From GWE2-40-63 sp041664345 (GTDB lineage Bacteria > Bacteroidota > Bacteroidia > Bacteroidales > SZUA-534): a stretch of 64,000 bases of DNA. A program made the position numbers and the translations under genes. Below, one piece after another: positions 17,425 to 26,548 of this stretch; within the stretch, counting starts at the first letter, position 1, and the number at the start of each line of letters is the position of its first letter. The stretch is from positions 30,455 to 94,454 of the forward strand of contig JBAYKX010000019.1 in NCBI GenBank assembly GCA_041664345.1. Reading direction: 5' to 3'. The notes below the pieces were generated by a model, which was not told where the DNA came from, did no database searches, and saw only the letters and a list, made by a program, of their open reading frames with translations.

Positions 17425-18312
17425 ATGACAACGGTTCAACGAATCCGATATATTCTGGTATTGGCAACGTTTAGGTTGCTTACACTTTTGCCCTTAAAAC
17501 TGCTGTTTTTAATTTCAGAACTCATTACTTTTATTGTTTACCGTTCAATTGGTTACCGGAAGCAGGTAGTGTTGTCAAATATTCAGAATTCCTTTCCCGA
17601 TTTTACCACAGAAAAAGTAAAATTTGTGGCTCGGAAATATTACCGGCACTTATCGGTGATGATGGTGGAGAATATTTATCTGCGGTTTGTTTCCGAAAAA
17701 AACTTCCAGAAGATGCTGATTCTTGATGATTCTTCAATTTTCGATATTTTTTGGAAGCAAAAGAAAAGCATTATCGTAATGATGGGGCATTTTGGTAATT
17801 GGGAATTTGGTGCCGGACTTATACGGCTACTTCCATTCAAAGGTGCTGCCGTTTATAAACAGTTGTCGGATCCGGTATTCGATAAAATATATTTTGATAT
17901 AAGAAGCCGCTTAGGGGTTGAACCGATTGAAATGAAAGAAGTTTTCAGAAAAGTTCATCAAATAGCTCAAGAGCCAAAACCTACTATTCTATTCATGGTA
18001 GCCGATCAAGCACCATCAAATAGTGAATCGCAGCAATGGCTAACGTTTCTAAATCAGGAAACCAGTGTTTTTTCCGGATCGGAAAAATTAGCTAAAAAGT
18101 TTGATATGCCGGTGATATTCATAAAGCTCATGCGGGTGAAAAAGGGAACTTACCGGGTTATTCCTACGTTAATTACTGCTAATCCAAAAGAAACCATGCC
18201 TTTTGAGATAACCAAAACCTATTATGAATTGCTTGAAGAATCGATAGTTGACGCTCCGCGATTCTGGTTGTGGTCGCATCGCAGGTGGAAGCATCAGCGA
18301 TTTACTGCTTGA
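17425..18312 (+). CDS. Lysophospholipid / lipid A acyltransferase family protein
   Basis: 295-residue inner-membrane acyltransferase of the LpxL/HtrB (LABLAT) family. The N-terminal hydrophobic helix (LLTLLPLKLLFLISELITFIVY) anchors it. The catalytic HxxxxxE motif is GHFGNWEFG (H and E), followed by the ADQAPS motif and the C-terminal WLWSHRRWKHQR. It transfers an acyl chain from acyl-ACP to lipid A precursors or related lipids. The start codon directly abuts the stop of the GWxTD gene. It is shorter than E. coli LpxL and typical for Bacteroidota copies. Confidence 0.88.
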   Translation: MTTVQRIRYILVLATFRLLTLLPLKLLFLISELITFIVYRSIGYRKQVVLSNIQNSFPDFTTEKVKFVARKYYRHLSVMMVENIYLRFVSEKNFQKMLILDDSSIFDIFWKQKKSIIVMMGHFGNWEFGAGLIRLLPFKGAAVYKQLSDPVFDKIYFDIRSRLGVEPIEMKEVFRKVHQIAQEPKPTILFMVADQAPSNSESQQWLTFLNQETSVFSGSEKLAKKFDMPVIFIKLMRVKKGTYRVIPTLITANPKETMPFEITKTYYELLEESIVDAPRFWLWSHRRWKHQRFTA

Positions 18313-18400
18313 TAACTCATGGCAAAGATTAGCAAATTGATTTGAAACCAATAGAAAAAATGTACTTTTAAGGCTTGTTTAAAATTCAAAAACATGATGA

Positions 18401-19435
18401 ATGGCTAAAGTTGCAATTGTAATCCTAAACTGGAATGGAAAGCATTATCTGGAAAAATATTTACCCTCGGTAACTAATTTTTCAGTTGGAGAAGGTATTG
18501 AAATATGGATTGCTGACAACGGCTCGACCGATGATAGCCTTGTTTTTTTGAAAAACAACTATCCACAAATAAAAATACTGGCATTTGAAATGAATTATGG
18601 ATTTACAGGTGGATATAACAAAGCATTAGCACTTATTAAGGCAGAATATTATGTTTTGCTGAATTCCGATATTGAAGTTACTGAAAACTGGATTGAGCCC
18701 ATTATTACCTACATGGATACCCATTTGAAGGTTGCGGCTGCAATGCCTAAAATACGCTCCTACCATGAAAAAAACATGTTTGAATATTCAGGAGCAGCCG
18801 GTGGTTTTATCGATAAATTAGGATTTCCATTTTGCCGGGGACGTATTTTGAGCGAAATTGAGGAAGATTTGGGGCAATATGACGATGCAAAAGAAATTTT
18901 TTGGGCTACCGGAGCTTGTATGTTTGTTCGTGCTAAATTGTATCAAGAATTGGGTGGACTTGATGAAGATTTTTTTGCCCACATGGAAGAAATTGATTTA
19001 TGCTGGCGATTTAAAAACAATGGATTTAAAATAATGTACCTGCCACAATCCTTGGTTTATCATGTGGGAGGGGGAACGTTGCCAAACAACAATCCACGCA
19101 AGCTTTTTTATAATTATAGAAACAACTTATTCCTGCTTTACAAAAATATCCCCAGTGGCTCATTCCGGTGGATTCTTTTTTTTAGGTTGATAGTTGATGG
19201 GGCATCAGCAATTATGTATTTATTGCAAGGTAAATTTTCGTTTTTTTTAGCGGTTCCAAAAGCCCATTTTGCATTTTATAAATCGTTAGGTAAATTCCGT
19301 ATCAAGCGGAAAGAGATAAAAAAACACCGTATGTTAATTAAGCATCCTCAAATTTTTCAGCAAAGTATTATCTTTTCCTACTTTGTTCGCAAAACCCGAA
19401 AATTCAATCAATTGAGCCCTAAAGGATGGAACTAA
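18401..19435 (+). CDS. Glycosyltransferase family 2 protein
   Basis: 344-residue GT-A fold glycosyltransferase of the rhamnosyltransferase-like GT2 group. Motifs are VAIVILNWNGKHYLEKYL at the N terminus, ADNGSTDDS (nucleotide-sugar), LNSDIEVTENW (DxD-like) and the distal HMEEIDLCWRFKNNGFKI followed by YHVGGGT. The last ~60 residues are basic and hydrophobic, consistent with membrane association. It probably adds a sugar to a lipid-linked surface glycan. It is separated by 88 nt from the acyltransferase, so it may be transcribed separately. Confidence 0.9.
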   Translation: MAKVAIVILNWNGKHYLEKYLPSVTNFSVGEGIEIWIADNGSTDDSLVFLKNNYPQIKILAFEMNYGFTGGYNKALALIKAEYYVLLNSDIEVTENWIEPIITYMDTHLKVAAAMPKIRSYHEKNMFEYSGAAGGFIDKLGFPFCRGRILSEIEEDLGQYDDAKEIFWATGACMFVRAKLYQELGGLDEDFFAHMEEIDLCWRFKNNGFKIMYLPQSLVYHVGGGTLPNNNPRKLFYNYRNNLFLLYKNIPSGSFRWILFFRLIVDGASAIMYLLQGKFSFFLAVPKAHFAFYKSLGKFRIKRKEIKKHRMLIKHPQIFQQSIIFSYFVRKTRKFNQLSPKGWN

Positions 19436-19518
19436 TTCCATTTTCCTTAAAAAAATTCTATGTTATTTATCAGTCGGCAACGTGTTATAAAAGCAATATT
19501 TTGCGAAAAATAGATTTG

Positions 19519-19526
19519 TAACTTTG
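19519..19526 (+). promoter_or_regulatory. Promoter -7 element TAACTTTG for proline dehydrogenase
   Basis: TAACTTTG fits TAnnTTTG, with TTTTG about 15 nt upstream. Predicted leader ~45 nt. Confidence 0.5.
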
Positions 19527-19577
19527 GGCGTTTTATCGAACACCGTAAAGTGCTAATAACAAGTAAATCTAACTGAC

Positions 19578-20489
19578 ATGTTTAACAAAATGATTGCAGC
19601 CATGCTGCCCTATATGCCAAAAAAAATGATTTGGATTTTTTCCAAGCGTTACATTGCCGGCGAAACAATAAATGATGCTATAAAAGCATCAAAAGAATTG
19701 AATAAGAAGGGAATGGTGGTTACCCTTGATATTCTGGGAGAGTTTATTAAGAATTTAAACGAAGCTGAAAAAAACCGGGATGAATACCTGAATCTTATTG
19801 ATGTGATTGAAAAGGAGGGAATTCAAGGGAACTATTCTGTAAAACCAACCATGTTTGGCTTGTTGCTTGATGAAGATATTTGTTTTCAACACATTCGAGC
19901 CATTGTAGCAAAAGCAGCATCGTATAACAATTTTATTAGGGTTGATATGGAAGACTCGCCCTGTACAACCAAAACCATTAATTTATATCGCAAACTAAAA
20001 GCCGAATTTCCAAAGAACTGTGGATTAGTGGTTCAAGCATACATGAAACGTACGTTGCAGGATATAACCGATTTATTAGATATTCACAGCAATGAAAACC
20101 CAATAAACTACCGGTTGTGCAAAGGTATTTATGTGGAACCTGCTGCAATTGCCTACAAAAAATATGACGAAATAAATGAGAACTATCTGAAAGATTTAGA
20201 GTTCATGTTCCAAAAAGGAATTTATCCCGCAATTGCAACCCATGATAAACCGTTAATAGAAGGTGCTTATAAATTAATCGAAAAGTATAAGGTTCCCAAG
20301 GACAGATATGAGTTTCAGATGCTTTACGGAGTTACACCTGAATTGCGCCAAACTATAGTAGATGCTGGACATAAAGTTCGTGTATATGTTCCTTTTGGTA
20401 AACAATGGTTTGGTTATTCAACCCGCCGGCTAAAAGAAAATCCGAAAATGGCAAGTCATATTATAAAAGCACTTTTTATAAGAGGATAA
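19578..20489 (+). CDS. Proline dehydrogenase family protein
   Basis: 303-residue FAD-dependent TIM-barrel enzyme, oxidising L-proline to delta-1-pyrroline-5-carboxylate and passing electrons to quinones. Visible family marks are VTLDILGE, YSVKPTMFG, FIRVDMEDSPCT, RLCKGIYVEP, ATHDKPLI, YEFQMLYGV and the C-terminal YVPFGKQWFGYSTRRLKENP with paired substrate-binding arginines. It is a stand-alone PRODH, not a PutA fusion; no P5C dehydrogenase is adjacent. A good terminator follows. Confidence 0.92.
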   Translation: MFNKMIAAMLPYMPKKMIWIFSKRYIAGETINDAIKASKELNKKGMVVTLDILGEFIKNLNEAEKNRDEYLNLIDVIEKEGIQGNYSVKPTMFGLLLDEDICFQHIRAIVAKAASYNNFIRVDMEDSPCTTKTINLYRKLKAEFPKNCGLVVQAYMKRTLQDITDLLDIHSNENPINYRLCKGIYVEPAAIAYKKYDEINENYLKDLEFMFQKGIYPAIATHDKPLIEGAYKLIEKYKVPKDRYEFQMLYGVTPELRQTIVDAGHKVRVYVPFGKQWFGYSTRRLKENPKMASHIIKALFIRG

Positions 20490-20511
20490 ACTACCGTTAC
20501 TCAGTGAGGAG

Positions 20512-20546
20512 CCACATTATTTTTCGAATAGTGTGGATTTTTTTTT
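20512..20546 (+). terminator. Rho-independent terminator after proline dehydrogenase
   Basis: Ten-base-pair stem CCACATTATT/AATAGTGTGG (one G-T pair), TTTCG loop, followed after one A by nine T residues. Confidence 0.85.
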
Positions 20547-20696
20547 ATCACCTCACCACTTTCGAGTTTTATTTTTCCGATTTGTTATTATTGTTAGGAA
20601 TGTATTTAAATTAGTTTGCTTAAATTCACTAGCATAAACGATTAAAACTTTTCAAATTGAGTTTTAATTGAAACTGTTGATAATAATTTAAAAATT

Positions 20697-22085
20697 ATGG
20701 AAAGCAGTAACGAAAAGAAGCTTTTAAATAAAGGTATCCGGGCTTTTTTTGTAGTTTTTACTTCAGTGGTTACCATCGGACTTTTTAGTGATATTTTACT
20801 TAAACAAAATTTACTTAAGGTCATTGATATCCTCAATTATGTAGGGATAGTTATTAATTCCATCGTTTTATTAGGCTATTTTAAAAAGATATTGGATGTT
20901 CGGGTTGGTTTTGCCCTAGTTGCTTATTTTCTGGTATTAAATTCCTTTATTTCATCAACACTCAATATGTTATTACCCAATGGGTTGGAAATTTTTATGC
21001 GGGATTCTATTTTTTTAATTGTACTCATTGTTTTTAGTGCTTTCATAATTGGACGTCTCCATGCTTTACTGTTAAGTGCTATTTACATTAGTTATTTAGT
21101 GGCTTATACCTTTATTAGTAACAGCCCATTTTTATTAGCTAATTTTTCACTCATTGCATTTATTTATATAATGCTGGGTTTAATGCTCTACTTTTTAAAA
21201 ACAGTTTTTGATTCAAAGATGAATGAAACGGAGCAATTACTTTCTCTTTTGAAGAATAGGAACGAAAATATTGAAAACCAAAATATAGTTTTAAAAGAAC
21301 AGTCTTTTGAATTATTGACTTTAAACGATGCATTGACAAGTAAAAAAGAACTTTTGGATGTCCAAAAGGAAGAATTACAAAAAGTTAATGTAACCAAAGA
21401 CAAGCTTTTCTCGATAGTAGCTCATGATTTAAAAGATTTAGTCAGTTCAATACATGGTTCTTCAATTTATTTGGAAGATAAGTTCATTGATATGGATGAT
21501 TTGAAAAAATATCAATTCATTTCAATTATAAATGAAAGTACGCAAAAACTATCTGAATTATTAGAAAACTTGCTGCAATGGAGCCGAACGCAATCAAATA
21601 AAATAAGCTTTAACAAAGATAAATTGAGTTTATACCGTGTGGTTAATAAAGTAATTGAGCCAAATAAAATGAGGATGGAAGATAAAAATATTACCCTAAT
21701 TAACACCATTCCAAAAGATTCATTTACCGAAGGCGATGCTCAATTGTTGTTTATTATTTTCCATAATCTAATAAGTAATGCCATTAAGTTTACTTCATCG
21801 GGTGGAACCATTGAAGTTGTATTGACTGATTTTGCCGATCATCAGTTAGTTGAGGTAAAAGATGATGGAATAGGAATGGAAAGTGAAAAATACGATTCCA
21901 TATTTGAACTACAACCGGGAGAAAACCAAATTGGAACCACTGGTGAAAAAGGGACTGGACTTGGTTTGACTTTGTGTAAAGAATTTGTAGAAATGCATGG
22001 AGGCAAAATAGGAGCTAAGCCTAATTCAGATAAAGGGTCAATTTTTTGGTTTGTTTTACCTAAACAGGATTCTCAGAACCAATGA
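20697..22085 (+). CDS. Orphan membrane sensor histidine kinase
   Basis: 462 residues. The N-terminal half (~17-170) has about six transmembrane helices (GIRAFFVVFTSVVTIGLFSD, then VGIVINSIVLLGYF and others) with almost no periplasmic domain. A coiled coil (~175-235) and a HisKA/HATPase kinase follow. The H-box reads FSIVAHDLKDLVSSIHG: the phosphoacceptor His is there but the common N-P after HDLK is replaced by D-L. The ATP lid GTGLGLTLCKEFVEMHGG is intact. No response regulator is adjacent, so its partner is unknown. Such intramembrane sensors often report on envelope state. Confidence 0.86.
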   Translation: MESSNEKKLLNKGIRAFFVVFTSVVTIGLFSDILLKQNLLKVIDILNYVGIVINSIVLLGYFKKILDVRVGFALVAYFLVLNSFISSTLNMLLPNGLEIFMRDSIFLIVLIVFSAFIIGRLHALLLSAIYISYLVAYTFISNSPFLLANFSLIAFIYIMLGLMLYFLKTVFDSKMNETEQLLSLLKNRNENIENQNIVLKEQSFELLTLNDALTSKKELLDVQKEELQKVNVTKDKLFSIVAHDLKDLVSSIHGSSIYLEDKFIDMDDLKKYQFISIINESTQKLSELLENLLQWSRTQSNKISFNKDKLSLYRVVNKVIEPNKMRMEDKNITLINTIPKDSFTEGDAQLLFIIFHNLISNAIKFTSSGGTIEVVLTDFADHQLVEVKDDGIGMESEKYDSIFELQPGENQIGTTGEKGTGLGLTLCKEFVEMHGGKIGAKPNSDKGSIFWFVLPKQDSQNQ

Positions 22086-22092
22086 AAATAGG

Positions 22093-22626
22093 TTATTGTT
22101 GGTTACCACTTTTAAAGCTAGTACTATATTTCTGAAAATCAACATTTTTTTCGTATAACGAATTCCAGATATAAATTAACAACGGCTCCATTTGTTCCGG
22201 TTTTTGATATCCGGGAACGGCAGTAATCAACTGATTTTTTTCGTTCATAAATACAATGGAAGGGTACGATAGTTTACCGTTCAATAAAGCTACTGCCAGT
22301 TGATGAACCGGACGACTTCCTTGTCCATCATTAATAAAGGTATGCCCTTCAAAGGTTATCGGTTCTTTCGATTCGGCATTAAACTTAACCGGATAGTATT
22401 TTTCACTAAGAATTTTCGCAATCAACGGGTTCTGAAAAGTTTCCTTATCCATTACCTTGCACCAGCCGCACCAATCAGTATAAACATCAATAATAATTTT
22501 ACGGGGAGCTTTTTGGTTTAATGTTACGGCTTCCTGAAAAGTGTACCATTTAACTTCCTGTGCCATTGTGGTATAAACCGATAGGGAAAATAACCCAATG
22601 ACTATGAATAATTTTATTGCTTGCAT
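22093..22626 (-). CDS. Exported thioredoxin-fold protein (CGWC)
   Basis: 177 residues with a signal peptide (MQAIKLFIVIGLFSLSVYTTMAQ) and a thioredoxin fold. The active site DVYTDWCGWCKVMDKETF is a CxxC with glycine-tryptophan between the cysteines, as in DsbD-gamma/DUF255-like periplasmic proteins; the cis-proline is in SYPSIVFMN. It may reduce or isomerise disulfides of periplasmic proteins. It ends 8 nt from the convergent histidine kinase. Confidence 0.85.
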   Translation of the reverse strand: MQAIKLFIVIGLFSLSVYTTMAQEVKWYTFQEAVTLNQKAPRKIIIDVYTDWCGWCKVMDKETFQNPLIAKILSEKYYPVKFNAESKEPITFEGHTFINDGQGSRPVHQLAVALLNGKLSYPSIVFMNEKNQLITAVPGYQKPEQMEPLLIYIWNSLYEKNVDFQKYSTSFKSGNQQ

Positions 22627-22753
22627 AATTGTAATTTTTCAAGTGGTAAAGAAAATGTATTTATTAGTAACAAACAACTCAAAAATAGGTTACCAAAAAA
22701 CAAGAGGCCCTGAATTCGATGGTATCAAATAACTTTTTAAAATGAATTACTTA

Positions 22754-22785
22754 TTGGATATTATTGTCTTTATTGCTTAAATTTG
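22754..22785 (+). promoter_or_regulatory. Promoter TTGG-N20-TAAATTTG
   Basis: TTGG at 22754-22757 and TAAATTTG at 22778-22785, 20 nt apart, give a near-ideal Bacteroidota promoter with a ~25-nt leader to the GH16-like gene. Confidence 0.6.
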
Positions 22786-22815
22786 GGGTTATGTATATAA
22801 TTCATTTTCAAATTT

Positions 22816-24015
22816 ATGCCAAAAATTAAATACATTGCCGTATTGATTTTTCTGTTGTATTCAAAATTAATTTTGGCACAGTCAACCATTGAATTTTCCG
22901 GAATTAGCTGGAATGTGAGAAGTGGTGTTGGCGGGCCTGGCCCCAATAATTGGTCCGATAATCCTAAAAATGTTTGGGTGGACTCTTTGGGCCGGTTACA
23001 CTTAAAAATAACAAAGGAAGGAAATACTTGGTATTGTTCCGAAATTTACACCCAACAATCTATTGGCTATGGCAAATACCTGTTTTATTTAGCTGAAAAT
23101 CCACTTGATTACGATCCGAATATTGTGGTTGGCTTATTTACTTACGAATCGGATACCAAAGAAATAGATATTGAGTTTTCGCAGTGGGCCGATACTAATA
23201 GTTTGAATGGTTGGTACACGGTGCAACCACCGCCTTACAACAATAGCAATCAAAATAGTTTTTCAGCAAACCTAAAAAAGGGCAACACTACCCATAAATT
23301 TAATTGGAGTGCCGATAGTATTCATTTTCAAAGTTATAGTGGTAATTACCGGTTGTTGCCATCCCCTGATTCGTTAATAAATGAGTGGACTTATTCAGGA
23401 AACAGCAATCCACCTGCCGGAAACGAAAGACTACATATTAATTTTTGGCTTTTTAAAGGCAATATGCCACAAAATCAGCTAGATGCTGAATTAGTGGTTA
23501 ACGCAGTATTTGTACCTTCAGGTTCATTGTCAATTTCTATTTTGCCCCTTGAAGTTATTAATAAGGGTGCAAAGTGGAATGTAGATAATGGTCCATGGCT
23601 TAAGAGCGACTCAATATTGGCTTCAGTTACCGATGGTTATCATACAATAAGATTTAATGATGTATCAGGATGGAGCACTCCTTTAAGCCGAAATATAAAA
23701 GTTGATGACAAGATAGAATTTCACGAAACTGTAAATTATAGCATTATTAATACGATAACTTCAAAACCAGAAATTCCAAAACTTGATATATTTCCTATTC
23801 CTGTTGATGACTTTTTACATTTAGTAGAGCTTGTACCAAGTAATGGAATAAAGAATATTACTGTTTGCAATTCAATGGGGCAAATTATTTTGAGCACTAA
23901 AATTAATAATTCAAAAGCCGAAATAAACGTGTCGAGCTTTAAGGAAGGACTGTATTATTTGGATATATTGTTAATTGACAATACGGTGGTAAAAAAATGT
24001 TTCATTAAAAGGTAA
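22816..24015 (+). CDS. Secreted GH16-like glycoside hydrolase with T9SS sorting domain
   Basis: 399 residues. Signal peptide (ends ~LILAQ), then a concanavalin A-like domain (~25-235) carrying EIDIEFSQW. This fits the GH16 catalytic motif E-[ILV]-D-x-E, with two Glu and one Asp in the right places; GH16 enzymes cut beta-1,3/1,4-glucans or galactans. A small beta domain follows (~240-300, SISILPLEVINKGAKWNVDN), similar in kind to a PEGA domain. The type IX sorting domain is LDIFPIPVDDFLHL...FKEGLYYLDILL...KKCFIKR. The substrate cannot be inferred and no SusC/SusD pair is near. Confidence 0.8.
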   Translation: MPKIKYIAVLIFLLYSKLILAQSTIEFSGISWNVRSGVGGPGPNNWSDNPKNVWVDSLGRLHLKITKEGNTWYCSEIYTQQSIGYGKYLFYLAENPLDYDPNIVVGLFTYESDTKEIDIEFSQWADTNSLNGWYTVQPPPYNNSNQNSFSANLKKGNTTHKFNWSADSIHFQSYSGNYRLLPSPDSLINEWTYSGNSNPPAGNERLHINFWLFKGNMPQNQLDAELVVNAVFVPSGSLSISILPLEVINKGAKWNVDNGPWLKSDSILASVTDGYHTIRFNDVSGWSTPLSRNIKVDDKIEFHETVNYSIINTITSKPEIPKLDIFPIPVDDFLHLVELVPSNGIKNITVCNSMGQIILSTKINNSKAEINVSSFKEGLYYLDILLIDNTVVKKCFIKR

Positions 24016-24145
24016 TGTTGTTTACTGGTTTTCCTAGGACTCTGTTTCAGTCAGCAATGTAGGCAACAAACAACATAAAAAAATACGTTCAATTGGAAAC
24101 TTGGGTTTTCAAGGAATTTATTTTTAATGTTAAAGAGATAACTCA

Positions 24146-24175
24146 TTGGATTATTAAAATATTCCATTACTTTTG
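24146..24175 (+). promoter_or_regulatory. Promoter TTGG-N18-TACTTTTG for the CsgG operon
   Basis: TTGG at 24146-24149 and TACTTTTG at 24168-24175, with a predicted leader of about 40 nt to the first lipoprotein gene. It is the only promoter-like sequence for the four-gene operon. Confidence 0.55.
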
Positions 24176-24222
24176 GCCAAAACCAAATGCTTTCCAAATA
24201 GTAACATAAAAATATAAATCGG

Positions 24223-25152
24223 ATGAATAAGATAGTTATTGGACTTGCAATTTGCACAGTTGCAATTAGTTGTACAACACAGCAGAAAGTGGTTAAGGTT
24301 GAACCACAAATTCAAGAAATAAAACTGGAAGTACAATCGCTTAAACGGAAAGTTGCTATTGCGCGTTTTTCAAATGAAACACAATACGCAAAGGGTGTGT
24401 TTTACGACAAAGATAATGACCCGATTGGTAAACAGGCGGTTGATATTTTATCTACAAAACTTGCATCAACTAATAAGTTTATATTGTTGGAACGGCAGGG
24501 TATGGATAAAATTATAGAGGAGTTAAATCTTGCTGGGAATGAAGGTTTACAAAAAGTTGGTGCTGACTATTTAATAATTGGTTCTGTTACGGAATTCGGA
24601 AGAAAGAATGTAGGTGACGTGAATGCTTTTTCAAGAAGTAAAACTCAGACAGTACAAGCAGGAGTGAGCATTCGTTTGGTAGATGTTTCGACTGGACAGA
24701 TAATTTATTCAGAAGAAGCTAAGGGTGAAGCCGAAACTACCAATAAAACAGTGATGGGATTAGGAGAACAAGCCGATTATGACGCTACACTTAGTGATAA
24801 AGCAATTTCAGCAGCAATATCAAAACTGGTTGAAAATATTATCAATAACTGCATGGATAGACCTTGGAAATCATATTTTCTCTCGTATGATGAAAATGGA
24901 ATTATAATTTCAGGAGGTAAAAGTCAGGGCTTGAAGGTTGGTGATACCTATGATGTTATTGAAAGAGGTAAAAGTATTAAAAATCCCCAAACTGGTATGA
25001 TGATTGACTTACCTGGTAAATCAGTTGGGAAAATTAAAATTGACTTTGTAGGGGGTGATAATCCCCAAAGTGAATTCTCGATGATTTCATTTACAGAAGG
25101 CAATATCGACCCCCAAAATTTAAGTAACTATCATATTAAAGAGATTAAATAA
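24223..25152 (+). CDS. CsgG/HfaB-family lipoprotein
   Basis: 309 residues. A lipoprotein signal with Cys at residue 17 (AICTVAISC) is followed by a CsgG domain: KVAIARFSNETQYA, FILLERQGMDKIIEELN, GADYLIIGSVTEFG, and RLVDVSTGQIIYSEEAKGEAET. CsgG itself forms the curli secretion pore, but the family is broader and many members sit with DUF4810 and DUF799 lipoproteins, exactly as here. The C-terminal ~80 residues (SQGLKVGDTYDVIERGKSIK...) look like a small beta domain often appended to such proteins. The first gene of an operon in which all junctions overlap by 1-4 nt. No curlin-type subunit gene is present. Confidence 0.88.
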   Translation: MNKIVIGLAICTVAISCTTQQKVVKVEPQIQEIKLEVQSLKRKVAIARFSNETQYAKGVFYDKDNDPIGKQAVDILSTKLASTNKFILLERQGMDKIIEELNLAGNEGLQKVGADYLIIGSVTEFGRKNVGDVNAFSRSKTQTVQAGVSIRLVDVSTGQIIYSEEAKGEAETTNKTVMGLGEQADYDATLSDKAISAAISKLVENIINNCMDRPWKSYFLSYDENGIIISGGKSQGLKVGDTYDVIERGKSIKNPQTGMMIDLPGKSVGKIKIDFVGGDNPQSEFSMISFTEGNIDPQNLSNYHIKEIK

Positions 25153-25484
25153 TGAAAAAAATACTTTTTGTTATGGCAATAGGTTTGATAATTCTTACAA
25201 ATTGCACAGGTGTAAAAACGGTAACTACGGGTTTAGAAAATGAATCTTTCTTGGAATTTATTGGAAAATCCAATATTTATAAGGATGGAGTTGATATAAC
25301 CATTGATGATAAAACCACTTTTAAGGCCGAGGTAAATAAAGACCATACTGACCGCCCCAAAGGCAAAATTTATGCAATATCGACAGGAACGCATGTAGTT
25401 ACTGTTACTTATAATAATAATGTGATTTTTAAAAAACAAATATTTATTTCAGCACAAGAAACCAAAAAAATAATTTTACCATGA
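25152..25484 (+). CDS. Small lipoprotein of unknown function
   Basis: 110 residues. Lipobox-type leader (AIGLIILTNC, Cys ~17), then a mostly beta protein (DGVDITIDDKTTFKAEVNKD, then GKIYAISTGTHVVTVTYNNNVIFKKQIFIS) ending in KKIILP. It resembles a single PEGA-like or carboxypeptidase-regulatory-like sandwich but I cannot assign a family. Its start codon overlaps the csgG-like stop by one base and its stop overlaps the next gene by four. It is the extra member compared with the well-known three-gene CsgG/DUF4810/DUF799 set. Confidence 0.7.
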   Translation: MKKILFVMAIGLIILTNCTGVKTVTTGLENESFLEFIGKSNIYKDGVDITIDDKTTFKAEVNKDHTDRPKGKIYAISTGTHVVTVTYNNNVIFKKQIFISAQETKKIILP

Positions 25485-25825
25485 AAAAAATAGTTTTTAT
25501 TTCAATTTCCGTTTTGTTATTGGTATCATGCAGCCCCCAAATGAATTTGTATTCATGGGACAAGTATGAAACCACAAGCTATAATTATTTGAAAAACAAC
25601 GATGAAAAGTCCACTCAAGAATTGATAGAAACATATCAAAAAATAATTGAAAAACAAAGAGGAACAAGAGGTGTGGTTCCACCGGGGATTTATGCTGATT
25701 ATGGGTTTATATTGCTTCAAGCAAATAAAACATCAGAAGGCAAAGAATTACTTTTAAAAGAGGTTGCATTGTATCCCGAATCAAAAATATTTATTGACAG
25801 AATTTTAAAAATGATTGAAAAATGA
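25481..25825 (+). CDS. DUF4810 lipoprotein
   Basis: 114 residues. Lipoprotein signal ending in LLLVSC (Cys 17) followed by the DUF4810 start pattern NLYSWDKYETTSYNYLK. The remainder is helical, TPR-like (ELIETYQKIIEKQ, GIYADYGFILLQANKTSEG), ending KMIEK. Family members are co-encoded with CsgG and DUF799 lipoproteins in many Gram-negatives, including the Neisseria GNA1162 locus. Overlap of four bases at both ends indicates translational coupling. Confidence 0.85.
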   Translation: MKKIVFISISVLLLVSCSPQMNLYSWDKYETTSYNYLKNNDEKSTQELIETYQKIIEKQRGTRGVVPPGIYADYGFILLQANKTSEGKELLLKEVALYPESKIFIDRILKMIEK

Positions 25826-26517
25826 AAAAAATACTATTTTATATTGTTGTTGGAAGCGCTTTTTTATCAAGTTGCACTACCACAACACCAATTACAAAAT
25901 CGGTAGCCTATAAAGGAATGTACGCTGAAAAACCATTGACCATTTTGTTGATGCCACCAATAAATAAAAGTACGAATGTTGAGGCAAAAGAATATTTTCA
26001 CTCTACCCTTAGCATACCAGTTGCGAACTCAGGTTTTTATGTTATTCCTACCTTTCTTTCAATGGAAATATTAAAAAAAGAAAGTGCGTATGATGCAGAG
26101 TTATTTTTGAATTCCCCATTATCTAAATTTGGTGAAGTATTTGGTGCAGATCTGGCATTATTTACTATAATACATAAGTGGGACAAATCAGGAATTGCTG
26201 CTAAAGTTTATGTTGATGTAGAATATATCATCAAATCGGTTAAAACCAACGATATTATTTACACAAGGAGGGGTGATGTTACCTACGATGCATCTATTTC
26301 AACTGGTGCAGGAGGCTTAGCTGGATTAGTTGCCAATATTGCCTTGTCAGCAATTAATACATCGTTAACAAAATATGTTGATGTAGCAAGAGCTTGTAAT
26401 GCATATACATTTAAAGATTTGCCAACAGGCAAATATAGCCCAAAACATAATATTGATGGCGAAGAGTTATCTGGAAAGAAGTATTTTAAAGCAATGCTGA
26501 ATAAAAATTACAGATAA
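25822..26517 (+). CDS. DUF799 lipoprotein (GNA1162-like)
   Basis: 231 residues. Lipoprotein leader (FLSSC, Cys ~18) and a DUF799 domain: TILLMPPINKSTNVEAKEYFHSTL, then SGFYVIPTFLSMEILKKES, FGADLALFTIIHKWDKSG and VEYIIKSVKTNDIIYTRRGDVTYD. A glycine/alanine-rich hydrophobic segment (GAGGLAGLVANIALSAINTS) follows. The Neisseria homologue GNA1162 is an outer-membrane-associated lipoprotein of similar fold to TolB/CsgG N-terminal domains. The set probably builds an outer-membrane-linked assembly of unknown cargo. Confidence 0.86.
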   Translation: MKKILFYIVVGSAFLSSCTTTTPITKSVAYKGMYAEKPLTILLMPPINKSTNVEAKEYFHSTLSIPVANSGFYVIPTFLSMEILKKESAYDAELFLNSPLSKFGEVFGADLALFTIIHKWDKSGIAAKVYVDVEYIIKSVKTNDIIYTRRGDVTYDASISTGAGGLAGLVANIALSAINTSLTKYVDVARACNAYTFKDLPTGKYSPKHNIDGEELSGKKYFKAMLNKNYR

Positions 26518-26548
26518 TCAAATAGTTACTTTGCTAAAGTTGCGCTTT

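Noticed and set aside
24015..24076. Inverted repeat ATGTTGTTT / AAACAACAT after the GH16-like gene as a terminator
   Set aside because: A 44-nt loop and no T tract on the plus strand.
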